DNA of 64,000 nt from Colletotrichum lupini. Its lineage: Eukaryota; Ascomycota; Sordariomycetes; Glomerellales; Glomerellaceae. Below the pieces are notes generated by a model, which did no database searches, had not been told where the DNA came from, and saw only the letters and a list, made by a program, of their open reading frames with translations. A program made the position numbers and the translations under genes. Location: the NCBI RefSeq assembly GCF_023278565.1, contig NC_064680.1, positions 4,898,001-4,962,000 of the forward strand, in the 5' to 3' direction. This document shows, piece by piece, positions 24,387 to 36,152 of the stretch; the first letter of the stretch is position 1; each line of letters starts with the position of its first letter.

Positions 24387-26095
24387 TGCTACACTTCGAT
24401 ACTTTTCTGGGGCGTTGACGTGAGTGAAGAATGAAAAAGGGAGTCGACCACATCACAACACGACTTGCGTGGAGATCATATGATTAACCGTGTCCCCGCT
24501 ATATTGGCGATTATCTTGAAAATCTGATAATTCGCCCCGGGAGGATGCTCGCTGGGGTTTTCTCCGAGATAGCCTTGCCAAGAATTCGATTCACAGGCGA
24601 ACGGAAAATCTTGCTGAGGTACCTAGTGATGGCTGACTTCCTGATCTGGAGAACTTGTCGTATAAGCGACCTTTACCGAGCATCACATCCTTGCAATCAC
24701 AGTCAAGTCGGGATAAATTCGAGTCAGATCCACGGTTTCCACCAGCCGTTTTGACTTATCGGAGAGATGGCCGGGAACACGAGGTGGCCGTCTTCGTGCT
24801 CGGCGGAGACCATGCTGACGAGCTTTGCGGCCAAAACTCGTTGGTCAACGATTCATAAACACTACTACCCTGTGTGGATTATAGAAATAGGTTGATGTTT
24901 AACCATGTATAATAGTTGGAAATCCTCACCCTGTTTCACTGTTGCTAATTGTTTGGTCAGTGGTGTATGCCTCCTGTCAAATTGACACGAAGAGCAATTT
25001 AATCGTTGGTGCGAAAGCTGCCACCTTTTTCTTTTGTTCACTATAAGCACATTGAGTATCTCCACACCTTACGAACCTAAAATCTAAATGTGTGGAGTTT
25101 CATCCGAATCTCCGAGCCTCCGAGCCGAGCGGCGAACTTGACCGATCAGCGAACATGGGCAATGTCTTTGGTCTGTGTCGGGGTCTCTTCAAATGAACCA
25201 ACACACATGCCCCGTAGCTTGTCTTTCTTCAAAAAAAATTCTTTGGGAATATATTTCGTCAGGTGATGCAGCTACTATTACTGCAATACGTGACCATCCC
25301 TCTGCGTTGTCATCGCCATTCATACTACATAATTGCTCACTCATTTCCTCTGCAGCGAAGGCTAGGTGATCAATGTATTAGGTAGGTGGGAGGTGGTGCC
25401 ACAGCTATGATACGGGGAAGCTTGATCATGGCTTGGCAAGCGGAACCGTATGAACTGAACGACCCAACCGGCCAAGTCGCGCCGGGCTGGCGCAATCACT
25501 GATAGAAGGGCGCAACCGGCGTTAAACAATGAAACAAACATCACTGACAGAGCCTTGGCTCGGCAGTCCGCTCCAATTTCGTTTGCCTTCCTTTCTCAAA
25601 GTGCGAGTCGACGTTTCTTCGACTCCACAGGGATTTTACTAATATCCTGGCATCCCCAACAAAAGTGTTCAATGAATGACATTGCTGTTTTCGCAAGAAC
25701 ATCAACTGGATGCCAATATATGTGCCTTACCGTCATCCTTATACCACCTGCAGACTTAGTCAAGTCCACAAACTTTCGGGGTTGTGGGTAGAGGGAAGTG
25801 ATGGTGCACAAGCTGCAACATACTGGCGCGCAGGCAAGCCAAACGCCTACCTAGATTATAATAATTTCAACACAGAGTGTCGGAACTACTTTGGAAGATG
25901 CGTGCAAGTTACATTAGCTTAAGATATATTTTTATCGCTCTATAGCTATCCTTTTTAGCAACTTGAATTAAAGTTTGAGAGAGACATAGACAAGGTCAAA
26001 TCACTTATATCAATGTTGCTCTTCTCCCTTCGAGTATCACCGGATTTGGGTTAGTTTAGCTAGGAAAGACTACGAATAAATCCCGCCTAGCTACC
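24387..26095. other. Intergenic, no supported gene
   Basis: Upstream region of the minus-strand MFS gene, followed by about 1.5 kb of normal-composition DNA with only short frames of no recognisable content. Composition turns AT-rich abruptly at about 26095. Confidence 0.6.
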
Positions 26096-26560
26096 ATATT
26101 AAAATCCTACTTTTATTTCGTAAACGACTATAATACTTATAATTCTTATTTAAATATAGTTATTTATATTATATAATTAATATTAAGAACTACCTAACTA
26201 GCTAGTAAAAATAGAATATAAAAATAAAAATATATAGTTATTTAAGTATAAAGCCTATATTAAGTTATAATAAGATTATTTATTTAGTTTAAAGATTAAT
26301 TTAAGTAGAATTCTCTTATAATTAAACTTAGTTAGTATATAAAGAAGTTTTTCTTTAATTTAATAAACTAATTATTAAATTACTAATACGTAAGACTGAT
26401 ATGGACTTAATACGACGGTAAAGTAAGTCTTAGAAAATAGAATAGTAATTTTGTAAAATTAAAAGAAGCGTAAAAATGAGAAAATATTTATCTTGGGAGT
26501 GTTAGGTTAGGGATTAGCTGCTAAATTAGAAATAATACGAGTTTTATAATAAACGTTTAA
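26095..26560. repeat. Small AT-rich RIP islet with a SINE-like fragment
   Basis: About 450 bp of TA-rich sequence inside gene-bearing DNA. At 26180-26240 it contains AAGAACTACCTAACTAGCTA followed by an A-rich tail, the mutated 3' half of the SINE-like element found in the large blocks. The rest is unassigned. Confidence 0.7.
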
Positions 26561-26906
26561 GACCGCACCGGCGTCCAACTCACTGAGGCATTATGTTCTA
26601 TAGAATCTGTATAAAGATTTGTTAATTCATTAGACAAATCCCGAATCTAGCAAGAGTAGTTGAAAGTGAAAACCGGCCAATGTAGATCTGTTCGTGTCAG
26701 CTCCACTTGATGAAATTGAGATTCGGGCTTCCCGAAACTTAAGTTTCTGCCACCTTGAACATTATTATTTCTCCTTGGCTCTTTGAAGAGCTATAAGTAC
26801 TAACCTGGGGATCGATTGTTTCATGAGGACTAAATCTTTCGTGTCCTCACGATATACTATATTGTACTATCTTAGGCTTTCCAGATTTTTCGATTGCATC
26901 GCAACC

Positions 26907-27676
26907 ATGGTCCATATATCTTCGATCCTAGTTTCATTCCTTGCCGGTGCTGCTGTCGCCAGTCCGCCACGTGACGTCCTAGGACGTCAGGTTTCTGGAG
27001 ATAATGCTACTCTTGCCGTCACTGGTATCAGATACACTGGAGAGGGCTGTCCTGTTGGGTCCCTGAGTGGAAATCTCGACCCTAGTGGTAGCTTTGATGT
27101 GCTATATGAAGCCTTGAACACCACGATCAGTACGTTTTTCGAGAATAAATGCAAGCGCCTTATACTAACCACTGAATGTCTCTCTCTCAGAGGCTGGAGA
27201 CCACAAAGTAAAGGTCAAGTGTCAGATCGAAGTCGACATCCAGACAGCTGCTGATAGACAGCTGGTTATTTTGAGGTATGCATCAAGATCTTCACATGGC
27301 GACTCTTATGTAGCCAAACGTTTTAGAAATGTTTGACACACTGACAATTCGCAGCGGAACCTATAAGGGACACGTCAGATTGACCGAAGGGGCGTGGGCC
27401 AAGAACCAGAACCAATACAAGTTCAAAGGAAGCCGGGGAACTATCAACCTGGAATGGCCCTTCAAAGCACCGATTGATGCTGCAACCGAGTTCACCAACA
27501 ATCTTTCCACCGAATTCCAGTCTGGTTGCAACTCTAACGGAGGCAAGTTCACTATGATTATCAATAACTACTTGAGCATGAGCAGTGATGGCCCGGGCGA
27601 GGGTGAGATCTCTATCACAGAGCTTGATGGTGTCGTCAAACAGTCAACTAAGCTGGCCACTGCGAAGTGCCCGTAG
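26907..27676 (+). CDS. Secreted DUF4360-type protein
   Basis: Exons 26907-27129, 27191-27275 and 27355-27676 join in phase (introns 61 and 79 nt) to give 209 residues. Residues 1-19 form a signal peptide (ISSILVSFLAGAAVASP). The mature part has the DUF4360 layout: an ITGIRYTGEGCP-like opening (here VTGIRYTGEGCPVGSLSG), a KVKVKCQIEVDIQ strand region, GTYKGHVRLTEG, and a CNSNGG segment before a C-terminal cysteine. The family consists of secreted fungal and bacterial proteins of unknown function, with conserved cysteines. The CAACCATGG context supports the start at 26907 over the upstream ATG at 26823. The gene lies 350 bp from an AT-rich islet and is convergent with the DUF3405 gene. Confidence 0.85.
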
Positions 27677-28673
27677 AGGGCATTATTTTCGCGTTCAATC
27701 AGAGACAAAGGAAGACTCGTCCACTATGAGCATGACAATCCTTAATACCAGAAACACGGATGTTTCTCTTATTCAATATGGTCAAGATCGATTCTGCATT
27801 GAAACAACTAAAGTGGGAAGATTAGCAAAAAGACTGTTTCAACTATAACCCCTGACTTGGCCCTTGTTGTGCAAAGGAGTCTGAGTGCTGTCCAAATTCA
27901 TGATTTGACTGTGTGCTATGTCTATAGTCTACCGTAGTTGTCTCAGTTACAGTTAAGGATCTGCCCTCAATGTTCCTACTTGTGGTCATAAAGCTAGGGA
28001 ATTTTGGTAAGGCAAATGATCTCAACTTTGAGACTTCAAGCATGGGCAGAATATTGCATTAGAACATGAGACCTCGAAGTGGACCTACCAGTCATTGGCT
28101 TTGTCCCTCTGGGGTCCAGACCGTGTGAAATACTTATACGGCTGTTTCTGGTATTACGTGATGACTTTTTAATACTTATAGTCCAAGCAAATACTCCGTG
28201 GACTACATAATGGCCTTTTGGAGTCAACCTGTACTTTCCTCGATGAAATGAGCGTCGTAACAAAACATTCCTGACATGCATAGGCCGTGAGACTGGTTAA
28301 AAAAAGGTTATTCGTGCTGCAAAAGTTGCGGATTAAATAGCGGAGACCTCACTAGAAGGTTTGACGTGGCTAACTAATATGACTTTAGGAAGTGAAGATT
28401 TAGCATCTTTTATCTTTCATCTATCCTTCCTGTCCTTTGAATCTACGATTCTCGGCGTCAAGCCTGTGATGATATTAAACCTAATTTTATTCTGCGTGCT
28501 TTCTACTGGATCACCTTTCCTGTCTGACAGGTCTTTTAACGGCCACGAATTTCCATGTTCTTCGCAGGATGGAAACAACTCTTCATCACATATAGCACTA
28601 GGGTCTCCTTTCGTAATTGAGTTCTATTCATGATTAAGATCCATCACACTATGGTTTCTTTTGTTGGAGGTTA
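27677..28673. other. Convergent intergenic spacer, no supported gene
   Basis: Lies between the DUF4360 gene (+) and the DUF3405 gene (-). A frame at 28361-28633 is hydrophobic but unrecognisable and probably chance. Confidence 0.6.
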
Positions 28674-31096
28674 CTAGCCGTAGAAAAGCTCAAATTTAGT
28701 CGCGAACCCCGGGCTGGTTGGATTGACATCCTTGATGGGATGTAAAATCATGGGCGGCAAGCAAGGTCTGCCGTTGGTTATTTCCCAGTCCCGACCCCCA
28801 ATATCGGTATCTATATACCCCATCCAATTGTTGTACAACCTAGAAGGAGGCTCAGCACGATAGTACCAAGTAATCCCTTGGTATCTGCGTTCTCTCCCGT
28901 ACCCCATTGCACTCCCTTGACCACCACTTTCACCTTTTGGCCCAGGGTTGAACCAATGATCAAGAAACTTTCCGTTCCAAGGTCGATCAAACCAAGTGGG
29001 ATGGGGAGCAAAAACTGCTTTCAGCCCATGGAGAAGTGCAACCGTTTGGGGCGTCATTTCCGAGGCGATGTGGTTACCACGAAGATTTTCGACGTGCATG
29101 ATATCTAGGAGACGCTTCGATATGCGCGATTGTGTAACAATAGTACATCGTCGAGGTAGCGACGTTGCTGGATGCTGTTGATCTTTGTAACCCCAAATGT
29201 GGTCTGCGAAAATCCAGCTACTATTGATCGGGTTGAAAATGGGACCGAGAGTGATCAGATCTGCTTCCTCGTTCACTCCCCAGTCATATTGGTCATCTCG
29301 GGGATCTCTAGTAGGTGGCTTCGGTCCGACCGGATTGATGAAGGGTACGCTTGGTGGACCCCAAACCTGGGTACCAGCGGTTTGCTTCTCGACATAGTCG
29401 CGGAACTCAGCCCACGTTCCGTGATGATCAGGAATGTAGTAACGCTCATTGCGTTCCCAAAGACCCCTTCGTGGTTGCTTCCTCGCGAATCCCCTCAGAC
29501 TCTCCAAGAAATCATAGTTATGCCCGACGACCCGTACATCCATCTCCCAATTCCATATATAATCGAATTCGGGATGATCCATGCTAAACTTCTGAACTGA
29601 TAGCCATTGCGCATGGTGAACACTTTTCTCGTCATCTTCGGTGAGAGCTGTATAGATGTCCCACACGATTTGGTCGTTCCATAGTTTGGTAATTCCGTGG
29701 AACTCTCGAGGCACGTGTTCATCTAGAACATGTTGATACGCTGTCTTGTCGCCCTTCAGGTTGACTGAACGGTCGTGAACGTGCAATAGAAGAAAGACTT
29801 GGTACTCGCCGCCCGAACGGAGGGAAAGCTCAGAAATCAACGATCTGATAGCTTGTTTATCGTTTTCCGTATATCGTTTGCCAGTGAAAGTGCGAAGAAG
29901 AACAGCAGTTCGGGACTCAGTCCCTGCTGATGTTGTTGACAGTTTGTTCGGGACCTCCATGAACCCTCCATCTGCTCTGACCTCTCGTCTCTGAGCGGTC
30001 CCGGAAGTTCCATAAACGGTGTCAACGAATGCATTGGGCTTTCCAGTACCAAAACGAGCGGCGTTTTGCTTGACGCAGTTTTCTTGAAGGCTACCCCAAT
30101 CGACGCTGTCCCAATTTACTGGTAGACTGTTCGCTTTGAGTTGCAATGTGTGGCCGTAAGGTCCCAGTCTACTTTCGCGTTCATAGCAGAGATTGCCGTC
30201 CATGTTGAAAATGTCGAAGCTGCCAAAAGACGGCTTCGGAAACTTAGCAGGCCTGCCCTTGAACACAAGTAAGTCCTCCACAAGCTCCCCAGTAGCACCG
30301 ATACATGGTACATATGGGCGATGTTTCTCCTTCTTCCAATCCTCTCCGTTATAATCGGGATATGGGTTGAAATGGACAGGTCGATGATTTGAATATGGCT
30401 GTTCTTCCTCGCTGGATTCTCGTAATCGCGCCGCATGTAGATCTGTTCTGTTGTCTATGTCGACCAGGGAGTTCAAGGTATTGCCATAGATCGCACCACT
30501 ACCGGGAAGCCTAGTGTCAAAGTCAAGTCAGCTCTGTGTGTGTATACGATGACGGCAGGACGTTTGTACAATACTCACTTCTTAGCCGCGTCGTATTCCC
30601 TAGCAAACTGGTCCCGTAGCTTCTGTTCGTGTTCTTCCTCCTTATGCTTCCTTGCTTCTTCTTCCTGTTTCTGCTTCTTTTCGGTCTGCTTTACAGCCTC
30701 TGCTTCATGTTTGAGGGCTTCTTCTTCCTTTTTCAATGCTTCCTCCTCCTTCTTCAATGCCTCCGCCTCTTGTTGCAATGCTTCAGCCTCTTGTTTCAAG
30801 CTCTCAGCCTCTTGTTCTGATGCCTTTGCCTTTTGTTGTTGCAGTTCTTCGTCTCTGTTCTTGGACAGGTCGATAGGTGAAATGGGCTGCTCGATAGAGG
30901 AGACAGGCGGTTGGTCGACAAGGCCCTCGGGAGGAGGTTCGTGTGTAACATCGTGCCAGGAGACAAGCTGCACACTCGATTCGTTTCTCAATTTGAAGCA
31001 AAAATGAATGACAATGCCAGCAAAAGCCAGCAAAAGCAAAGTTCTGGGACGAACTCTCGGGGTGACGAAACTTCTAGGAAAGGTCTGTTTGGCCAT
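28674..31096 (-). CDS. Type II membrane protein with coiled-coil stalk and DUF3405 domain
   Basis: Two exons (30579-31096 and 28674-30510; intron 68 nt, GTGAGT to CTAG) join in phase to give 784 residues. A short basic cytoplasmic tail is followed by one membrane segment (about 19-35: LLLLAFAGIVIHFCF). Then comes a spacer and a strongly charged helix (about 85-170) made of repeated EAEALKKEEE-type units, a predicted coiled coil. The C-terminal ~550 residues match the DUF3405 family (FNMDGNLCYERESRLGPYG, LLHVHDRSVNLKG, YIWNWEMDVRVVGHNYDFL, FADHIWGY). The family is fungal and uncharacterised. The layout, an N-terminal anchor plus stalk plus globular lumenal domain with acidic motifs, resembles Golgi glycosyltransferases, but that is inference. 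The start at 31096 has an AAAATGG context; the frame upstream lacks another ATG. Confidence 0.88.
30640..30840 (-). repeat. Coiled-coil-encoding imperfect repeat
   Basis: Within the DUF3405 gene, the DNA repeats a 21-nt unit encoding seven-residue Glu/Ala/Leu/Lys heptads. The repeat could change in copy number by slippage and so alter stalk length between strains. Confidence 0.7.
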
Positions 31097-33786
31097 TTTC
31101 GATTTTGCTGACAACCAAGACTGAGACAAAAAGCTAATCACAATCGGATGGAGTTGCAGGACCTATGCGACGAAGAGCTGATTTGATCGTGATTGAACTT
31201 TCCCGCCTTCAACATGGGAATGACATGAGACGACAGGCTTACAAATGCCCCAAAGGCCTTTGTTAGACTTTCATTGGAGACGCTGAAATTCGCTCGTCTT
31301 TCATTTCAGTCAACCGAGCTGATCCGGAAATGTTATGATTAGAGTTTGAACACAAGTCTGAGCAGAAAGTCAATTAAATGAAGTAAAGCACTTGGCGCAT
31401 AGATAAACCTTACTGAGATTGACAGCGACACTATGAAACTCAATTTGCTTCAGACCGCCAAGAAACACGACCGCCAGGAGGTCCGGTAATGTCTACTGAC
31501 TCGGTTCGCCCTGAAAAAAAAAGAGTTTCTGACTACGATAATGCCGGCTTTCGTCTCATCACGATGCCAATCCAAAAATACCACGCCTAGAAGTAGAAGC
31601 CAGTTCGTGATTCTGCGAATGGCCATTTCTCGGGGACGAAAAACATCTCGCCACAAAAGATCAGGAACCGCCGACGTTAAGGTACACTCACGATTTAGGA
31701 GAACTTCTATGAGTAGATCTCTGATTAGAGTAGGTCTGCAGATGTGATGACAATAGCTCTTGCAGCTAGGTGTCATGTGGAGTGTCAGGGACTTAGAGCA
31801 CATCGGTGTATGAATGCCCACTTGAGTAATAAGGTTTATTTCATCTTAATGAAGATACAAATCCATCATTCCCTGCTTTCCGACCTAACAAAGCTTGATA
31901 AGAGGCCAAAAAGTGAGGAAACCACAGAACATCAGTCATGGCTTTGAGCGTTTGCAGCACCACCAAAACCGCATCCTGGAATCTCTTCTCAAAGCAGTGT
32001 TTGATAGCATGACGGCTCATCACTTCATCAAGATGATCTGATTGATTAGTTTTATCTCCTTCTTTATTCTCCGTCTGTGAGGAGGGTTGCTGCAGCCCAT
32101 GACTCTGCCACTTGTTGTGCCCAGATTCAGCCCCATGAGAAGTCTTGGGCGTGAAAGACTATTGTGCCTGCTGCTTTTTGGGTCGAAGTCCACAATGATC
32201 TATCTCTATGGCCTAGGTTCATCATTATGAGTAAGGCTTCTACCAGATGTGGCAAGAAGAATAGCTAGATTGACCCTAGGTTACGTACACAAGTTAGTAT
32301 ACTAACCGTGAACTATGTGCATATTCCTGTAGGCCACGCTGTTGTTATTGCTCTTCGGTGCTTTGCTGACTCGATTTTCGCAATAACTTCAGAGGAATTA
32401 AGGCGGAATAGTAGATGATTCAACCTGTAGCAGGACTCTCATCTGCCGTACCACCCAAATTGCTTAGCCAATCTTTCTGCCGAAATTTCTGAGCGTCCTA
32501 AATAGGTATCCAAGGGGAAAGTACTCGCGTATTTCTTGGGAAGGAAAAGGGAAAGTTTAAACATTTCTGTGATATTTATCTATCATGTGCGTGTATTCTA
32601 ATGTCTCGACTGATCGTCGACTTGAGACCTCATACTTCAGATCTCGCGTCCCACATTAAGCCCTCCCTTCTCTCTCTTTTTCACACGCGCTCACTTACTG
32701 ACAAATATTGCATTTCAAATCCTTTTGCCACGGTAAATGAAGCAGCTATTCAACTTATTCAAGTGATATCTTGTCATCTTTTCCCTCGCATTGCACTACT
32801 GGTCGTGCCCTCGTAGCAGCTATCCTTAAATTGCTTAGCTCAATCTATGTACTTATGTGGTGATGCAGAATGTTTTCTCTATCGATTAGCAAGGATCATG
32901 AGTATAAGATGCTTAGGGAAATTCTAATTGAGAGTGAAAGAGTATACCAGCTTGAGCTAATCAATTGGAAGAGAAACCGATGAGTTGTCTGCCCCAGCTG
33001 AGCTACAGAGATCTGAGACTGGTCCTATTTCTTTTCAAACACCTTGAACGATTATGTGCTGCAATATATCGAACTTTCCTTCTTTCGGAGTTCATTCTGA
33101 AGCGATCACCGAGACATGAGGTGATCTGACTCACGAGGGGACTTTTTAAGCTAAACCACTACGCAGTCCGTTTTGGGGTCCGCCCGCGAGACAAACGAAT
33201 GTATGAAGCTGTAATGTAACTTTGGCAGCTTTTATTAGCCCTTCTCCGAGCCTATTCAAAAGCCCTCGGACTGCCGTCATTTAGAATAATTGGCACCGGA
33301 AGATGGCATAGATAAGACTGTTTAATTGCACAGTTCGAAGATTTATGAACCTGCACGGTAGTCAAGCCATGAAAACGGCCCTTCTACTTGTATACCACGT
33401 CAAGAGCAATCGTAGGCAAGTATCAAACTGCGTTCAATATCTTCTACTAAGTTCTCGGCCGCGTTGATGCTTCATATGATATACCTACCTTGATCATAAC
33501 AGAAGCTAGTCGACTGGAGGTTTCAAATTATGGAAGGTAGTCAGACGTAGTTGGCAGGAAAACAGGAAAAGAAAGTTCTGTGTCATCACTGAGTATTGCT
33601 ATAGACGGATGTGGTTGGCTTGAGAATAAGGGTGCTTCCGTCAACATCTGAATGCCGGTTGGAAATTATTGATGCTGGCATCTTAGCCATTATTTATTCA
33701 CTGTTGACTTAAGACCTCAAAGTCTATGATGAATAGGTGCCACTAGTGAAAGAAAATGTCTGAGAACAACTGGCAGCCGGCGAGTC
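31097..33786. other. Intergenic, no supported gene
   Basis: About 2.7 kb of normal composition with short frames only. A minus-strand frame at 31450-31821 and others have no domain I recognise and no coherent splice sites. Confidence 0.6.
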
Positions 33787-34275
33787 TCACGCGAGATCCC
33801 AGGTGATATCGTCCCAGCCAGCCGTGTGCTCAATTGAAATAGACTCCGGTGTATGCCCAGAAGCCTCACACAATCTGGCGACGACCTTACCAAACACAGA
33901 GTTTCGGAAATTAGACAAGAGATCCTCATCGGCGTCTTCTACGTCCAACTCGAAGTCATCAACATCCTCTAGTTCCAATTCTTGTCGAGCTGCTTGTATG
34001 GCAGCCTTGACACTGTCGTTTGCCACCTCAAGAAACTTGACGCGTTTTAAAGACGAAGCTCGTAAACCTCCCTTTTCCGTCCACAGCGCCATCAGAATTT
34101 GATTAAGGTGTAGTTTCGAGTTGGTCGTATCCTTGCCGTTATATGCCGTCTTGATCTCGAGTGTCTTTGGCTTCTTGATGATGACCCTAGTCACAGCGAT
34201 CCGACCTCTCTCGTAACCATTGGTAAAGACGGAATATTCATTTCTATCTTCCGTGACATCGTACGCGCTATGGCC
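33787..34275 (-). CDS. Unrecognised acidic protein, last exon
   Basis: The exon opens at a CTTAG acceptor (intron 34276-34335, GTATGC donor, 60 nt) in phase 0 and reads GHSAYDVTEDRNEYSVFTNG, then a VIIKKPKTLEIKTAYNGKD segment, and LNQILMALWTEKGGLRASSL, ending after an acidic stretch (ELELEDVDDFELDVEDADED) with GWDDITWDLA. I do not recognise the family, but the sequence looks like real protein. A first in-frame methionine lies at 34194. Upstream, the frame can be followed in phase through a short exon (GKVPVLTNCLLQLA) and a 42-nt intron into an ATG-less open frame reaching about 34660, where AT-rich DNA begins. The 5' end therefore looks lost or lies in mutated sequence. Confidence 0.45.
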   Translation of the reverse strand, partial: GHSAYDVTEDRNEYSVFTNGYERGRIAVTRVIIKKPKTLEIKTAYNGKDTTNSKLHLNQILMALWTEKGGLRASSLKRVKFLEVANDSVKAAIQAARQELELEDVDDFELDVEDADEDLLSNFRNSVFGKVVARLCEASGHTPESISIEHTAGWDDITWDLA

Positions 34276-34335
34276 CTAAGCAGATAGTGAGTCTTATAGT
34301 AACTTCGAAGCTTCCACATCATCATGGTTGCATAC

Positions 34336-34660
34336 CGCAAGCTGCAAAAGACAATTCGTAAGCACGGGTACTTTTCCCTAAGGTGTTCGTCATGTCTTAG
34401 GGAAGTTGACACTTACTTTATAAAAAACAGGCCGAAGCACAACAGTCGCAAAAAGAAGGCTTGAGAGTGAGAAAAGCTTTATTGCGATAAAGCGGCTCCG
34501 CGAGAGTATTGGCAAAAAGATATCTGAAGCGAAGATAAACGTTAAGAAGGGGTCTCGGCGTATTAGTAGTTTAAGCTTGTTGTTCCGCCGCGTAATAGAG
34601 GTATAATATACCTCCCGTCTAGTCCAGTCGATAACGGAAGCTTGAATGGGTGTATTGAAA
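34336..34660 (-). pseudogene. Possible upstream exons of the 33787-34275 gene, no start codon
   Basis: Minus-strand frame in phase with the downstream exon: VPVLTNCLLQLA before the intron at 34276-34335. Across a 42-nt intron (GTAAGT to CTTAG) it continues with FATVVLRPVFYK and, further up, FLTFIFASDIFLPIL and REVYYTSITRR. About 80 codons are open but no ATG is present and a stop closes the frame near 34660, at the edge of the AT-rich block. It could be a truncated gene or a chance open frame. Confidence 0.25.
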
Positions 34661-35460
34661 TTTTAGCGATTATTGTATTGCAATATAACGCACTCTTCTG
34701 CGAGACACGAACCTTATGGCGTTAAGCGAAAAAAAGATTTATTTAAGGTTCTAAAGGGGTCCGTCTCGCTAATTAACTAGATGGACGAACCTGTTTCGAC
34801 AAGGGAGATAAAAAGCTTCGGATATTTGAGAGCAGGATTTTCAATTTCTATGCCAAAGCAAATGCTTAAACTTTCAGAACTTCTTTAGGCATTACCTTGA
34901 CGTCATACTTTAACTTAGTTAGAGAATATTGAGTACGTGTTACGTCAGGACGTCTAGACCTAAATACTTTGTACTACTTAATCGACGATCATTTCCTATA
35001 AAACATATAAAGAGTACATTTGATCCTGAGAAATTTCAAACACCTTAACGTGGGAATCTTCTGCCTGAGCTTATTCACCTAGCGACTAGAACATTAACGA
35101 GTGATTTTCTAGTATATTTAATAAAGCCTAATTACCGACTTTAGGTAAAGTCGATTCCGATAAAAAGTTCTATATAGCTTAAGGGTAAGGCTTTAATGAG
35201 TTAATATCGGTCTTATTTAAAATCTTAACTTTAAAATGTTTCGGGGTTTGAAAGTATTTAAAATAATTAAAGATTTTGAAAATGTTTATTAAATAAGTAA
35301 ATTTTAATGAAAAAAAGTTATATAGTAATATAATAATATTTTTAAAAGAAAAAGAATGAAATTAAATATATTATAACGTAAATAATAAGTAAATAAAATA
35401 GATAAATAGGTAAAATAAAAGAATTATAATAATTATATAAATATAATTAAAAGCCCGCTA
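34660..35460. other. Transition from gene DNA to RIP block
   Basis: Composition slides from normal to almost pure A/T between about 34660 and 35250. I see no gene and no recognisable element in it. Confidence 0.5.
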
Positions 35461-35464
35461 ATAT

Positions 35465-35574
35465 TTTTATTTATTTTAATATTCTACCTTTACTAGCTAC
35501 TCGGGCGATTCTCGATATCGGTTATACAGTATTAATATATAATATTAATAGATACTCTTACTATCTTAATAAAC
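35465..35574 (-). mobile_element. SINE-like short element copy
   Basis: Contains TACTCGGGCGATTCTCGAT and TACTCTTACTATCTTAATAA, matching 3397-3500 and 42815-42917. It continues on its 5' side (right) into CTTTCCCTCTTATAAAGTTT, shared with the copies near 39520, 56290 and 2960, so these four may belong to a longer ~200-bp form. Confidence 0.6.
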
Positions 35575-36152
35575 TATTTTTTTTTAAAATTTTTACTTTT
35601 TTAACTTTCCCTCTTATAAAGTTTATAACTACGCTAACATTTTTAGGGAATTAATATACGGGCGTTATAAATTAATATATAAGCGTCGCTCTTATATAAG
35701 CGTCGCTATTTTATTTTTTAATTAGTTTAAAAAAAATTATTAATATAGTTAAATTCTATTAAATACCTATAAAATATCCTAAGTTTTTATTTTTTTACTC
35801 CCTTTATACTTAAGTTATATTATTAAGGTTCGAAATTTAATTTATAATATTTATTTATAATAGTTTTTATAATTAGAGTTAAAAACGTTCTTTAAGGCTA
35901 ATTTTAAAATAATACCCTTATTAAAAGACTTCCCCTTTTATAAAAGCGATTATTAATTAATTATAGCCTCTTATTAGTATTTAGCTGACTACTATTATCT
36001 CCCTTTTTAAAAAGTAACTACCCTAATATTAGCTAATTTTATAAAATTAGTAATTTTAAAAAGTAGTATAACCTTATTACTAAGCTCCTAGCTAATATAC
36101 TATAAAATACATAACTTTTTATAAATAATTACCTTAATATAAAGCTTATATT

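Noticed and set aside
30540..31007. Plus-strand frame rich in Ser/Cys/Phe
   Set aside because: It is the antisense of the coiled-coil region of the DUF3405 gene.
22257..31096. A secondary-metabolite or nutrient-use gene cluster
   Set aside because: Transporters, regulators and secreted proteins are spaced by kilobases with no biosynthetic enzyme between them, so no shared pathway can be argued.
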